This document shows, piece after piece, positions 1 to 8,409 of a DNA stretch of 29,169 nt. Origin of the DNA: a virus; IMG/VR virus record IMGVR_UViG_3300045003_000248, positions 1 through 29,169 of that record. One strand, written 5' to 3'. The position numbers and the translations under genes were made by a program. Every line of letters begins with the position of its first letter. Position 1 is the first letter of the stretch. The notes under the pieces were generated by a model, which saw nothing but the letters and a program-made list of their open reading frames with translations, searched no databases and was not told where the DNA came from.

Positions 1-273
1 TCAGTCGCCTGCGGCCGATGCGCGGCGCGCGGGGACGACCTTGCCGGTCAGCAGGTTCTTGATGTCGTGGCCGAGCTCTTTGACGAGCTCTTCCATCGCC
101 GCGAAGCGGGTGTTGAGCACCGCCAGCTCCTTGCGGCAGTCGCCCCCGTCCGACTGCTCGCGCAGCAGCTTCACATCGCGGAACAGGCCGCCCAGCACGA
201 AGGCGATGGCGCCGGCCTGCACGAAGATTACGAAGGCAAGCGAAGCCAGCGCGATCCAGGCGGATGCGTTCAT
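1..273 (-). CDS. Holin-like small membrane protein
   Basis: A 90-aa protein with one N-terminal hydrophobic segment (about residues 5-30) followed by a charged, probably coiled-coil tail (about residues 36-80). This layout is seen in XhlA-like holin partners and other phage lysis membrane proteins. It would sit in the inner membrane with the tail in the cytoplasm. The start at 273 is preceded by GAGGAG about 8 bases upstream; an earlier in-frame start has no such site. It follows the tail-tip gene at the end of the visible operon, where lysis genes are common. The assignment rests on topology and position only. Confidence 0.55.
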   Translation of the reverse strand: MNASAWIALASLAFVIFVQAGAIAFVLGGLFRDVKLLREQSDGGDCRKELAVLNTRFAAMEELVKELGHDIKNLLTGKVVPARRASAAGD

Positions 274-313
274 GCGCGTGTCTCCTCGCGGGTTTTGACG
301 CACTTGGTCTCGG

Positions 314-1336
314 TCAAGTGATCCCAAATTGTCGGCCCAGCAGGCCGCCAAGCGTGTAGTTCGTGGCCCCGCCGAACGGGACGCCCATCAAAGAGCTCAA
401 CCCGGTCGCCAACGAGCTCACGGCCCCTATCGGATTGTAGGTCGAAGTCGTCGTCGTGCCGCTGCTGGTGCCATCCTGGGTTTCGCCATGGAAGAGGCTG
501 AGCGGCAGCGAGTTCAGCAGCCCCGTCTGGCTCGACAGCAGCGAAATTGGCGCGACATTGTACGCCGCCTGGATCTGCCGCAGCTGATCGCCAAGGCTCG
601 CCTGCGCGCTCGCATCCGCCAGCGCCTGCTGGTTCTGCGCGCCGGCGGTGTTCACCAGATCCTCCCCCGACAGGCGCTGGCGATTGAGCGCCGTCTCCAC
701 CTGCTGGGCGTTGAACTGCTGCGCCTGGTTCTGCGCCGCCATGTTGGCGAGCCTCATCTGCTGCACGCGGTCGGCGTCCTGGTTGGCGAGGTTGGCCCCG
801 GTGTCGAAGCCCTGGTTCAGCAGCTGCGACGCCAGCGTCGCGCGGCCGCGGGTGATCGCGTCGTTGCTCATCGCCGTCTGAATCGCCCCGCCCGACCCGC
901 CGAAGGTGTCGTCGTTGGCGAGCGCCAGCTGGTTCTGCGCCCGCGTCTGGCCGGCGCCGAAGTCGTAGTCGGCCAGCGCCGAGTTCACCACGCTGTTCAG
1001 ATATGGGCTGATGTAGGACTGCAGATTCGGCAGCAGGCTCGACGCCGTCCCGGTCACCGCCGTCGTCTGCGGCGTGCTGGTGTTCATCAGCGCCTGGAAC
1101 AGGCCGCTCGCGCTGCTGTAGGCTGGGTTGTTGTTCGCCGACAGACCGGACAGCGTCCCCGCCGCCTGGGTCTGCAGCGCGTTCGGTCCAGCCACCAGGC
1201 TGTACGGGTCGAGGTTCGACAGATTGCCGATCTGGCCCGCCAGGCTCTGCACCGGCTGGGTGACCCAGTCCGGATTGGTGGGCGTCGCGACGTTGTGGGT
1301 CGTCTGGTTGCTCGTCGACGTGCTCTGGCTGCCCAT
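314..1336 (-). CDS. Phage internal or tail-tip structural protein
   Basis: A 340-aa protein rich in Gln, Asn, Ala, Ser and Thr. The N-terminal stretch is low-complexity, the middle (about residues 130-260) is a long Gln/Ala-rich helical region and the C-terminus is Gly/Leu-rich. This is typical of podoviral internal or DNA-ejection proteins and tail-tip proteins. I do not recognise a named family. The start at 1336 lies one base after the stop of the upstream gene and has an AAAGG-like ribosome site, so the two are probably translationally coupled. A longer open frame reaches 1432 but overlaps the upstream gene. The function is inferred from composition and position. Confidence 0.6.
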   Translation of the reverse strand: MGSQSTSTSNQTTHNVATPTNPDWVTQPVQSLAGQIGNLSNLDPYSLVAGPNALQTQAAGTLSGLSANNNPAYSSASGLFQALMNTSTPQTTAVTGTASSLLPNLQSYISPYLNSVVNSALADYDFGAGQTRAQNQLALANDDTFGGSGGAIQTAMSNDAITRGRATLASQLLNQGFDTGANLANQDADRVQQMRLANMAAQNQAQQFNAQQVETALNRQRLSGEDLVNTAGAQNQQALADASAQASLGDQLRQIQAAYNVAPISLLSSQTGLLNSLPLSLFHGETQDGTSSGTTTTSTYNPIGAVSSLATGLSSLMGVPFGGATNYTLGGLLGRQFGIT

Positions 1337-1337
1337 C

Positions 1338-1697
1338 TCACAAAACCTTTCGCAATTCGCCGTCGCAGCGGGCGAAGCCTGCACCGCGCAGCGCCCGCGC
1401 CCAGCCGCGACGTCCATTGATCCGCGCCGCACGCGCGCCCTGCGCCCGCGCCCACGCCTCCACCCCCGGCCGCAGCGCCATCAGCTCGTCGAGCTCTCCG
1501 CCGCCCAGCCAGACCAGGATGTACGGCTCGGGCGCGGCCACCAGCTGGGTCAGCATCGCCGAGCGCTCGCCGCGCCACAGCTGCACGCGGCCGGCGCGCA
1601 GCTCCTCCAGGATCTCGGCCTCGGTGACGTCCTCCAGCGCCGGGACCAGCCACCGACGGCAGCGCCGCCACTCGGCGGCGGCCCCCTCGCGGCTCAC
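1338..1697 (-). CDS. Acetyltransferase-like phage protein
   Basis: A 119-aa protein with GTG start at 1697, giving a GTGA overlap with the stop of the large tail gene (1694-1696). The sequence runs from an ALEDVT helix through a Gly-Gly turn (LVWLGGGELDEL) to a WARAQGA...GRRGWARAL...GF end. This resembles the C-terminal acyl-CoA-binding half of GNAT-type proteins often placed beside podoviral tail genes. Such proteins are known from phage genomes but their substrate is unclear. No catalytic residue can be assigned. It could modify a virion or host protein, or be purely structural. Confidence 0.55.
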   Translation of the reverse strand: MSREGAAAEWRRCRRWLVPALEDVTEAEILEELRAGRVQLWRGERSAMLTQLVAAPEPYILVWLGGGELDELMALRPGVEAWARAQGARAARINGRRGWARALRGAGFARCDGELRKVL

Positions 1698-3754
1698 CCC
1701 TTGCGGCCCCTGGGGCTCGCGTCCACCACGAGCCGCCCGATGCGGGCATAGCTCGGCAGCGAGAACCCCGAATAGGTCAGCTGGAACAGTCGCCCAGAGG
1801 CCTTGAAGTCCACCGTCTCCTGCCCCGGCATCAGGGTGTAGGGGCCGAAGGCGGTCTGCGGCCCCTGCGGGTGCAGGCGGCTCGTGACGCCCAGCTGCAC
1901 CGGCCCGAGCTGGTCTTCGGCGAGGTCCGGCCAGGCCTGGCGCACCAGCGCGCCGTTGTTCTCGTCCAGATAGACGTCGGCGCTCTGGATGAACCAGGGC
2001 AGCGCCTGGCCGTCGGCGCTGTGGCCGAGCTCGTGCCAGTAGACGCGGCCCTCCACGCTCACCCCGATCGGGTTCTGCGCGGGGCCGGCGTCGAACATCG
2101 CCGGCCGCGCCGAGACCACCCCGTTCAGCGGCCGGCCGCGACACCACGAGCCCGCGTCCGCGCCGTCGGCGGCGAGCGCGATGTAGCGGCTCACCTCATA
2201 GCCGTCGCGCGTATCCGGATAGTCCCAGCGCACCTCGCTGAACTCGCCGATCGTCGAGGCGGTGATCTTGTCCGCCTGGCTGGCGGCGAGGTTGTCGGCG
2301 AAATCCTGGCGGATCGGACAGGCCACCGGCGCGACCACTCCGCCCACGGAATAGCTGTGGAACTGCAGGTCCGGACTGATCCAGAAGGCGGTCGAGCCCA
2401 GCACCGCAGCGGCGTTCGGCCCGATCAGGCCGCACTTGTCGCCGACCTTGTCGAAGCGCCAGACCTGCGAGATCTGTCCGACATAGGTCCCAAGGAACAG
2501 GCCCTGGGTCGTCCAGACCAGCAGATAGCGCCCGAGGACCTTTCCGCCGACGATCCGGCCGCCGCCCGGCAGCACGTACTCGCGCGCGGTCGAGGACGAA
2601 GTCGCGTCCGTCGACCACTGCGTCTCGTCCCCGATGCCGGAATGCCGCAGGCACAGCGGGTTCCACAGCCCGTTCTCCTGAGTGCAGCCCAGCGCGAACA
2701 CCTGCCGTTGCGGCGAGACCAGCATCTGGGTGATGCGGGTCGGCGCCGTCGTCACCGCGACCGCCGTCTGGCTGGTCACGTTCGACCACTCGTAGAGGCC
2801 GCCATTGCGCGGGCTCGCCAGCAGCTTCTGCCCCCAGGCCGCGAGCGACCAGGTGCGCGGAAAATAGTCCGCCGCCGACGGCTGCCCCCAGCCGCCGGTG
2901 CCATAGGCGCCGGTGCCGTAGCCCGAGGTTCCGGTGCCGTCCGCGGCGCCCGGCGGCAACAGCTGCTGCGGCGTCGCCACAACGCCCGCCCCGCCGCCGC
3001 TCGTCGGCACGGTGGCGACCACCGCCGAGCCGCCGCCGCTCGCCGTCGAGCTCGCGCTCGCCGTGAAGCTGAAGCTGTAGGTGTTCGCGTCCAGCACCGT
3101 GACCGCGAACGTCCCGTTCGGCGTGATCCCGCCCACCGCCGCAGCGCCGGAGAACGTCACGCTAGCGCCGCTCGTGATGTTGTGGCCCGTTTCGGTGACC
3201 GTCACCACCGGCGAGCCCAGCAGCACGCTGAACGGGTTCGCCCCCAAGGTCTTCGAGACCGCCGCCGCCGAGCTGAACGTGACCGCGTAGGTGTTCGCGT
3301 CCATCACGGTGATCGGGAAGGTCCCGTTGGGCGTGATCCGTCCGACCGAAGCCGCCCCGGCGATCGCCACCTGCGCTCCGCTCGAAAGCCCGTGCGCCGG
3401 ATGCCTCACCGTCACCACCGCCGAGCCGTTCGCCACCGTCAGCGGATCGGCCGGCAGCGCCGTCACCGGCCCGAACGGGGTGATGTCGTAGAACCCGCCG
3501 CCCTGCCAGAGCTGCAGATTGGTGTGCGTGCCGAAGGCGATGTTCAGGGTGGCGCTGTTGTTGTCGGTCCACGCCAGCACCGCCCGGCAGACGCCGGACA
3601 GCGCCTGCGTCATCAGGCTCTCCCAGCCGCCGATGGTCTGCGCCCGGCCCAGCCGGAACCGCACGTTGGAGCCGTCCACCCAGCCAGGCGAGGCCGCATA
3701 GGCGGTGTCGTCGCTCTTCAGGCCGGGGGGAAGGTCGATGGGAGTGCGCGGCAT
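1694..3754 (-). CDS. Large tail/connector structural protein with internal repeats
   Basis: A 686-aa protein. The N-terminal region (residues 1-90, including NVRFRLGRAQTIGGW) resembles large podoviral tail-tube or stabilisation proteins. Residues about 110-162 and 180-232 are two copies of a roughly 53-residue beta-rich repeat sharing the core ITPNGTF then DANTY. A Gly/Ser/Thr-rich linker follows (about 233-300), then a long beta-propeller-like region with aromatic motifs. The start overlaps the preceding stop as ATGA. It most likely forms part of the tail hub or nozzle; that role is inferred from size, order and composition. Confidence 0.65.
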   Translation of the reverse strand: MPRTPIDLPPGLKSDDTAYAASPGWVDGSNVRFRLGRAQTIGGWESLMTQALSGVCRAVLAWTDNNSATLNIAFGTHTNLQLWQGGGFYDITPFGPVTALPADPLTVANGSAVVTVRHPAHGLSSGAQVAIAGAASVGRITPNGTFPITVMDANTYAVTFSSAAAVSKTLGANPFSVLLGSPVVTVTETGHNITSGASVTFSGAAAVGGITPNGTFAVTVLDANTYSFSFTASASSTASGGGSAVVATVPTSGGGAGVVATPQQLLPPGAADGTGTSGYGTGAYGTGGWGQPSAADYFPRTWSLAAWGQKLLASPRNGGLYEWSNVTSQTAVAVTTAPTRITQMLVSPQRQVFALGCTQENGLWNPLCLRHSGIGDETQWSTDATSSSTAREYVLPGGGRIVGGKVLGRYLLVWTTQGLFLGTYVGQISQVWRFDKVGDKCGLIGPNAAAVLGSTAFWISPDLQFHSYSVGGVVAPVACPIRQDFADNLAASQADKITASTIGEFSEVRWDYPDTRDGYEVSRYIALAADGADAGSWCRGRPLNGVVSARPAMFDAGPAQNPIGVSVEGRVYWHELGHSADGQALPWFIQSADVYLDENNGALVRQAWPDLAEDQLGPVQLGVTSRLHPQGPQTAFGPYTLMPGQETVDFKASGRLFQLTYSGFSLPSYARIGRLVVDASPRGRKG

Positions 3755-4038
3755 CAGCTCAGCTCGGCCGTCTTGCCGGCGCTCGTCGGCGATGCTTCGG
3801 ACCGAGGCTCAAGCTGAGCCTGCATTCGGGAGATACTTGCCCGCAATGGCGGGTCCGCCTCCGCGGTTGCGCGAATGCCGAAGCGCATCAGATCGGCCGG
3901 CGTGTAGACGTCGAGCGCGATCCAGGGGTGGTGGTTGATCGCGCAAGAGTTGCCGTCCAGCGGATGGGTCCAGAACGGAAAACAAGCGTCGAGCGTCACC
4001 GTCCGCCCCTCGGTGTCGAGGATGGTGTAAAGGATCAT
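3754..4038 (-). CDS. Hypothetical 94-aa protein in tail operon
   Basis: A 94-aa protein of unknown family. The N-terminal part is compact and rich in aromatic residues and His (WTHPLDG and INHHPW around residues 23-39), and the C-terminal third is polar and probably flexible. It ends in an ATGA overlap with the large tail gene, so it is translated with the structural operon. The ribosome site at 4038 is weak. It follows a 54-base gap holding a small hairpin and looks like an accessory gene inserted with the glycosyltransferase next to it. No function can be assigned. Confidence 0.6.
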   Translation of the reverse strand: MILYTILDTEGRTVTLDACFPFWTHPLDGNSCAINHHPWIALDVYTPADLMRFGIRATAEADPPLRASISRMQAQLEPRSEASPTSAGKTAELS

Positions 4039-4063
4039 TTTGGTTCGAAGGCCTTTAGCCTAG

Positions 4064-4079
4064 AGCGGTATCTACCGCT
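4064..4079. other. Short perfect hairpin
   Basis: The arms AGCGGTA and TACCGCT are separated by two bases, in the 54-base gap after the glycosyltransferase gene. There is no T-run, so intrinsic termination is doubtful. It could be an RNA-processing or attenuation hairpin. The core GGTA...TACC resembles the arms of the repressor operators near 28440, but the spacing differs. Confidence 0.35.
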
Positions 4080-4092
4080 GGCAGGTTAGGAG

Positions 4093-5025
4093 CTATCGCA
4101 GTGACGCCAGCACCCGATCGACAACATTGGCCCAAGAGTCGCCTGGTGTCCCGCGGAATAGGCGCGCGGTCGGATACCAAGGACTGTCCTCACGATGGCG
4201 CATCCAACGCCAGTCAACCCCGTGTGATGGCAGAAGAACCCATACTGGCTTTCCGAGCGCGCCCGCGAGATGCGCAACTGCCGTGTCGATGGTCACCACG
4301 AGCGACATGTGCTGGATGATACTGGCCGTCTCAGCAAAATCCTTCGCGCCGGTGTCCTCGGGCTGCAGGCTAACCAAGCCGTAGGACAACAGCCGCTGCG
4401 CCTCCGTGGCAGGCAGGCTTCGGCCTTCATCCCCGGTGCGCCAGAAAAGACCGATGCCGCCGCGCCCCGCCCCCCCTTCAGCGGTGCCGAGATACGGAGC
4501 ACTCGGCAGCGTCGCAAGCGAGACGCCAAGCCGCTCTGGGAGCGTGAAGAAGTGGGTCCAGTAGTCGTAGGGCGGCGTCGCAACACGTTGGCCGAGTTCG
4601 ATCGGCACCACGCAATCGGCCAGGGGCGCGAGCAAGTTGACGAGCGGCGGCCGGATTGTGAGCATCACAGTCGCACCCGCCGCGCGAATCTGCGGCAGGA
4701 AGCGCGCCATCATGATCTGGTCGCCGAAGCCCTGTTCATAGACGACGGCGAGGGTCTTTCCGGCTAGCGGTTGGCCCTCCCACTCTGGGAGCACAGCGGA
4801 AGCGGGCTTTACCTCTCCGCGCGCTACCACGAAGCGCGACCGCAGCAACGGCCACCCTTCGGCGTATCGCCCCATCCCGAGGAGCGCATGTGCCAAGCCC
4901 CACCGTGCGCGCGCATGGCCGGGCGAATTTGCGAGGGCTGCCTTAAACGCGGCTTCAGCTTGCTCGTACAGCTGAGCCGCAACGAGCCTAACGCCCGCCT
5001 TGTAGTATCGCTCGGCGAGATCCAT
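4093..5025 (-). CDS. TPR-linked GT9-like glycosyltransferase
   Basis: A 310-aa protein. Residues 1-70 form about two tetratricopeptide-like helical repeats (LYEQAEAAFKAAL then ARARWGLAHALLGMGRYAEGW). Residues 90-310 resemble the glycosyltransferase family 9 GT-B fold, with a glycine/acidic motif (EQGFGDQIMMARFL, about 98-110) and the C-terminal sugar-nucleotide motif DTAVAHLAGALGKPVWVLLP (247-266). It probably transfers a sugar to a phage fibre or a host surface glycan. I chose ATG at 5025 because the TPR starts there; a GTG at 5061, four bases past the upstream stop, is also possible. Its GC content looks lower than its neighbours, suggesting recent acquisition. Confidence 0.7.
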   Translation of the reverse strand: MDLAERYYKAGVRLVAAQLYEQAEAAFKAALANSPGHARARWGLAHALLGMGRYAEGWPLLRSRFVVARGEVKPASAVLPEWEGQPLAGKTLAVVYEQGFGDQIMMARFLPQIRAAGATVMLTIRPPLVNLLAPLADCVVPIELGQRVATPPYDYWTHFFTLPERLGVSLATLPSAPYLGTAEGGAGRGGIGLFWRTGDEGRSLPATEAQRLLSYGLVSLQPEDTGAKDFAETASIIQHMSLVVTIDTAVAHLAGALGKPVWVLLPSHGVDWRWMRHREDSPWYPTARLFRGTPGDSWANVVDRVLASLR

Positions 5026-5065
5026 GCAGTCCGAGTACCATGCGAGGCGGCCGAGGCACACCCGA

Positions 5066-5815
5066 TCAGGAATTCACCTTGAGACTGCCCGAGGTAGTAA
5101 AGGTGTGGACCGTGTAGGTGAAGCCGGCTGATGTGATCGTCGTCACCGTGCCGCCCGTGGCGCGCTGCGAACCAGCGTAACGGATTACCACAATCCCGGA
5201 GCCTCCGTTGCCTCCCGATCCCGTACTTCCCGCGCCCGCTCCACCGCCGCCGCCACGATTTGAAGATGCATTGCCCCCGCCGCCCGCGCCTGCGCTGGAA
5301 TCGCCCGCAACGTGCCCGTAAGCCCCACCGCCAGCCGCGTAGACAGTCGCAGTTCCGTTGATTGAAGATACGATCCCCGGGCCGCCCACGCCTGAGCTTT
5401 GACCAACGCCGCCAGCTCCGCCGCCAGCCCCGCCCGCCGCGCCCGCATAGCCCTGGCCCGGGGTGCCAGATCCCGGCGTGGTCCCAACGCCTCCGCCCCC
5501 GGAACCGCCACTATTGCCGGCATTGGGAGTGGTCGCGCCACCGCCGCCGCCAACTGCCGTCGCGATCCCGACAATGCTCGAGTTGCCACCGTTGTTGCCG
5601 TTTCCCGCGACCTGGTGAGAGCCTCCCGCGCCGACAGTCACCGCGTAGGACGCTCCGACCCCGAGCACTGCGGTTCCGGCAAGGAGGCCGCCTGCGCCCC
5701 CGCCGCCGCCATACAGATTGCCGGCCGCGCCGCCGGAGCCTCCTCCGCCGCCGCCCGCAACCACTAGATAATCGACCTGCACGCCGCCACTGATCAAAAA
5801 CCCACGCCCGAGCAT
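5066..5815 (-). CDS. Glycine-rich tail fibre/adhesin
   Basis: A 249-aa protein. After a short N-terminal beta segment (VQVDYLVVAGGGGGG, about residues 12-26) it is dominated by Gly, Ser, Ala and Asn with many poly-Gly runs. It ends in a beta-rich tail that includes a SGIVVIRY motif and a TYTVHTFTTSGSLKV stretch. This is the typical glycine-rich receptor-binding fibre-tip architecture, forming polyglycine-II-like or beta structures on the virion surface. The ATGA overlap with the preceding fibre gene indicates joint translation. The host receptor cannot be inferred. Confidence 0.8.
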   Translation of the reverse strand: MLGRGFLISGGVQVDYLVVAGGGGGGSGGAAGNLYGGGGGAGGLLAGTAVLGVGASYAVTVGAGGSHQVAGNGNNGGNSSIVGIATAVGGGGGATTPNAGNSGGSGGGGVGTTPGSGTPGQGYAGAAGGAGGGAGGVGQSSGVGGPGIVSSINGTATVYAAGGGAYGHVAGDSSAGAGGGGNASSNRGGGGGAGAGSTGSGGNGGSGIVVIRYAGSQRATGGTVTTITSAGFTYTVHTFTTSGSLKVNS

Positions 5816-6861
5816 CAGGAGGGGTTCGCCTTGATATCGTAGAGCACGAACGTCGGCGTGATCACCTCGTAGACCAGGATGTCCGTCGCGTTCGCCGCCG
5901 TGCTGAGCGCGCCAGGGCCTCCCTGGCGTTTCCAGTTGGAGCCATAGGCCATCGTACGCCCCCCAGCGGCGTCCTGGGTGAGGCGGATCCATCCGGTCTG
6001 CCCGACCTTCGGGTTGATCGGGTTGGGCAGACTGACGTTCGCCGCCAGCGTGACCTCTGCGTTCAGGAAGGTGCTCATGTCGAGCAACGTGCCCGCCGCG
6101 CCGCCCGTGACCAGCTGATTGGAGCTGTTGGTGTAGAGTTGCGCCTCGGCGAAGGCGTTGTAGGTGTCGCCTGGCGTCATCGCCTTTGTGGTGGTTGTGC
6201 CCGCAAGGACGTCCGCCGCCTGCGCGTCGGCGACCGTTACGACACCCTCCGCAACCGTCGCGAGACCGACGCCCTGGGTCACCGCGTATCCCCACATCGG
6301 CGAGGCGCCATCGTTCGTGAGAAACCGACCGCTATCTCCCGGGACGACCGGCACGCCGAACTTGCCCATCGAGAAGGCTGCCGTGGAGACGGCCGTGTTC
6401 ATCTGGGAGTAGTTCACCGCGTCGCCAGCGTTGACCGCGGCCCCAACGCCCGTGATCCGCTGGCCGCCGAAGTCCGTCGGCTGGACGCGGGCGAAGTTCG
6501 CGGCGCCGTCGGTGACGACGTCGACCACCTCGCCCGGCTGCAGGGTCGTACGGCTGGAGCCGTTGGTGACGGTCAGCACGCCCGAGCAGGCGTTCCAGAT
6601 GCGGTAGGCCTTCGAGACCGCCGGGACGGTGACGGTGAACGCGCCGGTTCCGGTGAACTTCAGCATCGCCACCGAGGCCTCGTCGGCCGCGTAGTTCGCG
6701 GTCGTGAGCGCGTAGTCGCCGCTCAGCGGCTTGGTCAGCCAGCCGGCGACGGCGGCGTCGATCTTGTCCAGCGTCTGGTCGAGCTTGTCGCCCCAGAGGT
6801 TGGTGTTCTCGCCGTCGGCCTGTTTCTCCAGGCGCAGCGAGCTTGTCGGCGAGGATGGCAT
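5815..6861 (-). CDS. Tail fibre protein
   Basis: A 348-aa protein. The N-terminus (LRLEKQADGENTNLWGDKLD, residues about 9-28) is a recurrent start of phage tail-fibre proteins, probably the particle-binding part. A beta-rich shaft follows, including GGQRITGVGAAVNAGDAVNY (about 150-170), a motif common in trimeric fibres. The C-terminal third carries GQTGWIRLTQDAAGGRTM and GSNWK, typical of phage fibre domains. It overlaps both neighbours by ATGA, so the fibre genes form one translation unit. It is likely the shaft to which the glycine-rich protein adds the tip. Confidence 0.82.
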   Translation of the reverse strand: MPSSPTSSLRLEKQADGENTNLWGDKLDQTLDKIDAAVAGWLTKPLSGDYALTTANYAADEASVAMLKFTGTGAFTVTVPAVSKAYRIWNACSGVLTVTNGSSRTTLQPGEVVDVVTDGAANFARVQPTDFGGQRITGVGAAVNAGDAVNYSQMNTAVSTAAFSMGKFGVPVVPGDSGRFLTNDGASPMWGYAVTQGVGLATVAEGVVTVADAQAADVLAGTTTTKAMTPGDTYNAFAEAQLYTNSSNQLVTGGAAGTLLDMSTFLNAEVTLAANVSLPNPINPKVGQTGWIRLTQDAAGGRTMAYGSNWKRQGGPGALSTAANATDILVYEVITPTFVLYDIKANPS

Positions 6862-7106
6862 CAGACGATCACGGCTCCGGTGTCGGCGCGGCGCCAGTGG
6901 ACGCCGTCGGACCAGACCAAGGTCTTCAGGTCCGTGGCGATCCCTAAGCGCGCGCCCTGGGCCGCGGCGTTGGCCGCGGTCAGACGGGTGGACAGGGTGA
7001 GGAAGGCGGGCGTGAAGCCCGGCGGGGTCTCCAGCGCGGCGATGCGGCCCTCCAGTTCCTCGAGGTAGGCCTGCAGCGCAGGCGCAAGACCGGAAGGAAC
7101 CGGCAT
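6861..7106 (-). CDS. Small tail-fibre-associated protein
   Basis: An 81-aa protein with a short predicted helical/coiled N-terminus (LQAYLEELEGRIAALE, about 11-26) and a C-terminal VWSDGVHWRRADTGAVI segment. The latter occurs at the end of many small fibre-linked phage proteins. It lies between the adaptor and the fibre gene and overlaps both by ATGA. A role in fibre attachment or trimerisation is plausible but is inferred from position and the coiled coil. Confidence 0.6.
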   Translation of the reverse strand: MPVPSGLAPALQAYLEELEGRIAALETPPGFTPAFLTLSTRLTAANAAAQGARLGIATDLKTLVWSDGVHWRRADTGAVIV

Positions 7107-7732
7107 CAGACCACCGCGCCCGAGGCCGCCGGCGCGGCCAGCGGTCCGCGCAGCGCATCGGCCGCCTCTTCGGCGTTGACGCTCTCGATCAGGGCGGCGA
7201 ACAGCCCCGCATAGCGATCGCAGTTCGCGTCGTCCTCGAGGTAGCGGTAGAGCGCCTCCAGCCCGCCCCACAGATAGAGGAACGGGTACTTCGCCAGCAC
7301 GACGTTGCTGTCGGTGTCGGCGACGAGCGGATCGGGCGCCTGGTAGTAGAGGAGCTTGCCGGCGGCGGACCCGCTGAACAGCGGCGCGAAGACCAGGGTG
7401 TCGGTCCCCTCGGCGGCGAACTGGCTGGGGTAGTCGCAGAGGCTGAGGCTCGCAGTGAGCTCGACGAGCCGCGCCGCATCGGTCTGGCGCAGGATCCGCC
7501 GCGGCGTGATGTCGAGATAGAGCCGCCGCGCCGCCAGGAAGCCCGTGGGCGCCGGCGCGGTCTCGGCGCTGACCGCCAAGTCGGCGCGGGCGTAGAGCAC
7601 CGGCGCGCGCAACCTGCGGCAGATCTCCTGGTGCGCCCAGCCGACGAAGTCGCCCATCCGGGCGTCCAGGTCGGCGCGGGTGGCCCAGGCGGCGAGCGCG
7701 GCCTTCAGGTCGCCGAGCGTGGCGATGGTCAT
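7106..7732 (-). CDS. Head-tail adaptor protein (SU10-adaptor-like)
   Basis: A 208-aa protein. The start (MTIATLGDLKAALAAWATR) and the following DFVGWAHQEICRRLR helix (about residues 28-42) match the pattern of phage adaptor proteins that sit under the portal ring. The rest is mixed alpha/beta with a characteristic YYQAPDPL segment (about 126-133) and an aromatic LYLWGGLEALYRYL helix (about 150-163). The start at 7732 overlaps the upstream stop (ATGA); a longer open frame upstream lies inside the preceding gene. It follows the capsid and connector-completion genes, as expected. Confidence 0.75.
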   Translation of the reverse strand: MTIATLGDLKAALAAWATRADLDARMGDFVGWAHQEICRRLRAPVLYARADLAVSAETAPAPTGFLAARRLYLDITPRRILRQTDAARLVELTASLSLCDYPSQFAAEGTDTLVFAPLFSGSAAGKLLYYQAPDPLVADTDSNVVLAKYPFLYLWGGLEALYRYLEDDANCDRYAGLFAALIESVNAEEAADALRGPLAAPAASGAVV

Positions 7733-8085
7733 CGCAGCACTCCGTTGGAAAGGCCGACCCGGCCCGGCGCCGTGCGCAGATAGCGCCACTCCGGATCGTT
7801 CAGCTTGGCGGCCAGCCGGTCGGCGTAGAGGTCGGGGCGATAGGCGTCCCACCCCTCCTCGTTCAGCCACTTCAGCCGGATGATGTTCGGGATGAAGGCC
7901 ACCCGGCGCAGCTCGCGCGAGGGGCTGTAGCCGTCGTTGTGGGCGGCCAGCGCCTTGTTGCGCTCGAGGACGGGCGCCACGTCCTGCACCGAGTGGATCA
8001 GCAGGCCGCCCTGCCCGTCGTCATCGGCCCAGTGGGCGACGTCGCCCGGGAAGTCCGGGCCGATCAGCAGCTCACGCCGGGCCAA
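7729..8085 (-). CDS. Head-completion/connector protein
   Basis: A 118-aa protein, probably from TTG at 8085 (overlapping the previous gene by 14 bases); no ATG or GTG is available near the conserved-looking N-terminus. Visible blocks are GDVAHWADDDGQGGLLIHSVQDV (interrupted helices, residues 14-36), ERNKALAAHNDGYSP (41-55) and a C-terminal WDAYRPDLYADRLAAKLND segment. Its position between capsid and adaptor suggests a small structural protein of the connector. I do not recognise a named family with confidence. Confidence 0.6.
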   Translation of the reverse strand: MARRELLIGPDFPGDVAHWADDDGQGGLLIHSVQDVAPVLERNKALAAHNDGYSPSRELRRVAFIPNIIRLKWLNEEGWDAYRPDLYADRLAAKLNDPEWRYLRTAPGRVGLSNGVLR

Positions 8086-8320
8086 GGACTTCCACCAGGC
8101 CGCGGTCTTCCAGTTCGCCGGCGATGGCGGGATCGACGCCCGCCACCACCGCCCCCTTGTCGAAGGTGGCGGGCTCGCCGCTCTGGGCGTCGTGCTCGCC
8201 GGTGTAGATCAGCCCCGCCCCCTTCGGCAGGACGCGATAGCTGACGAGGGTGGCGTCCGACGTGGACGCAAGCGAAGGCGCGGCCCCGGCGTCCGCCGGG
8301 ACCGTTGTGGTCTTGGGCAA
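8072..8320 (-). CDS. Small phage structural protein, TTG start
   Basis: An 82-aa protein. The start is TTG at 8320, supported by an AAGGAG ribosome site seven bases upstream. The C-terminal half (VLPKGAGLIYTGEHD then KGAVVAGVDPAIAGELEDRG) looks like a small winged helix/beta domain. Similar short proteins sit beside head-completion genes in other podovirus-like phages. It overlaps the next gene by 14 bases. Exact function unknown. Confidence 0.6.
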   Translation of the reverse strand: MPKTTTVPADAGAAPSLASTSDATLVSYRVLPKGAGLIYTGEHDAQSGEPATFDKGAVVAGVDPAIAGELEDRGLVEVLGPA

Positions 8321-8409
8321 GGAAAGTCTCCTTCAGAAAGGATTAGGGGCGCCGCGATGCAGGACGGCGGCGATAAGTTTCACAGATCTGTTCAGGCCCG
8401 TTCTGCGCG

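Noticed and set aside
329-1420. Long plus-strand open frame opposite the tail-tip gene
   Set aside because: Arg/Ala-rich composition with no motif; it is the antisense reading of a GC-rich coding gene with a clear phage product.
1871-3817. Plus-strand open frame of 648 codons
   Set aside because: It mirrors the large tail protein gene, has no ribosome site or domain and is rich in Arg, His and Pro as expected of a GC-driven shadow.
4064-4079. Third repressor operator
   Set aside because: Arms resemble GGTA/TACC but the centre is two bases instead of five to seven, so the same protein is unlikely to bind it.
5066-5815. Glycine-rich repeats as a DNA repeat array or CRISPR
   Set aside because: Repetition follows Gly codons without fixed unit length or spacers; it encodes a fibre protein.
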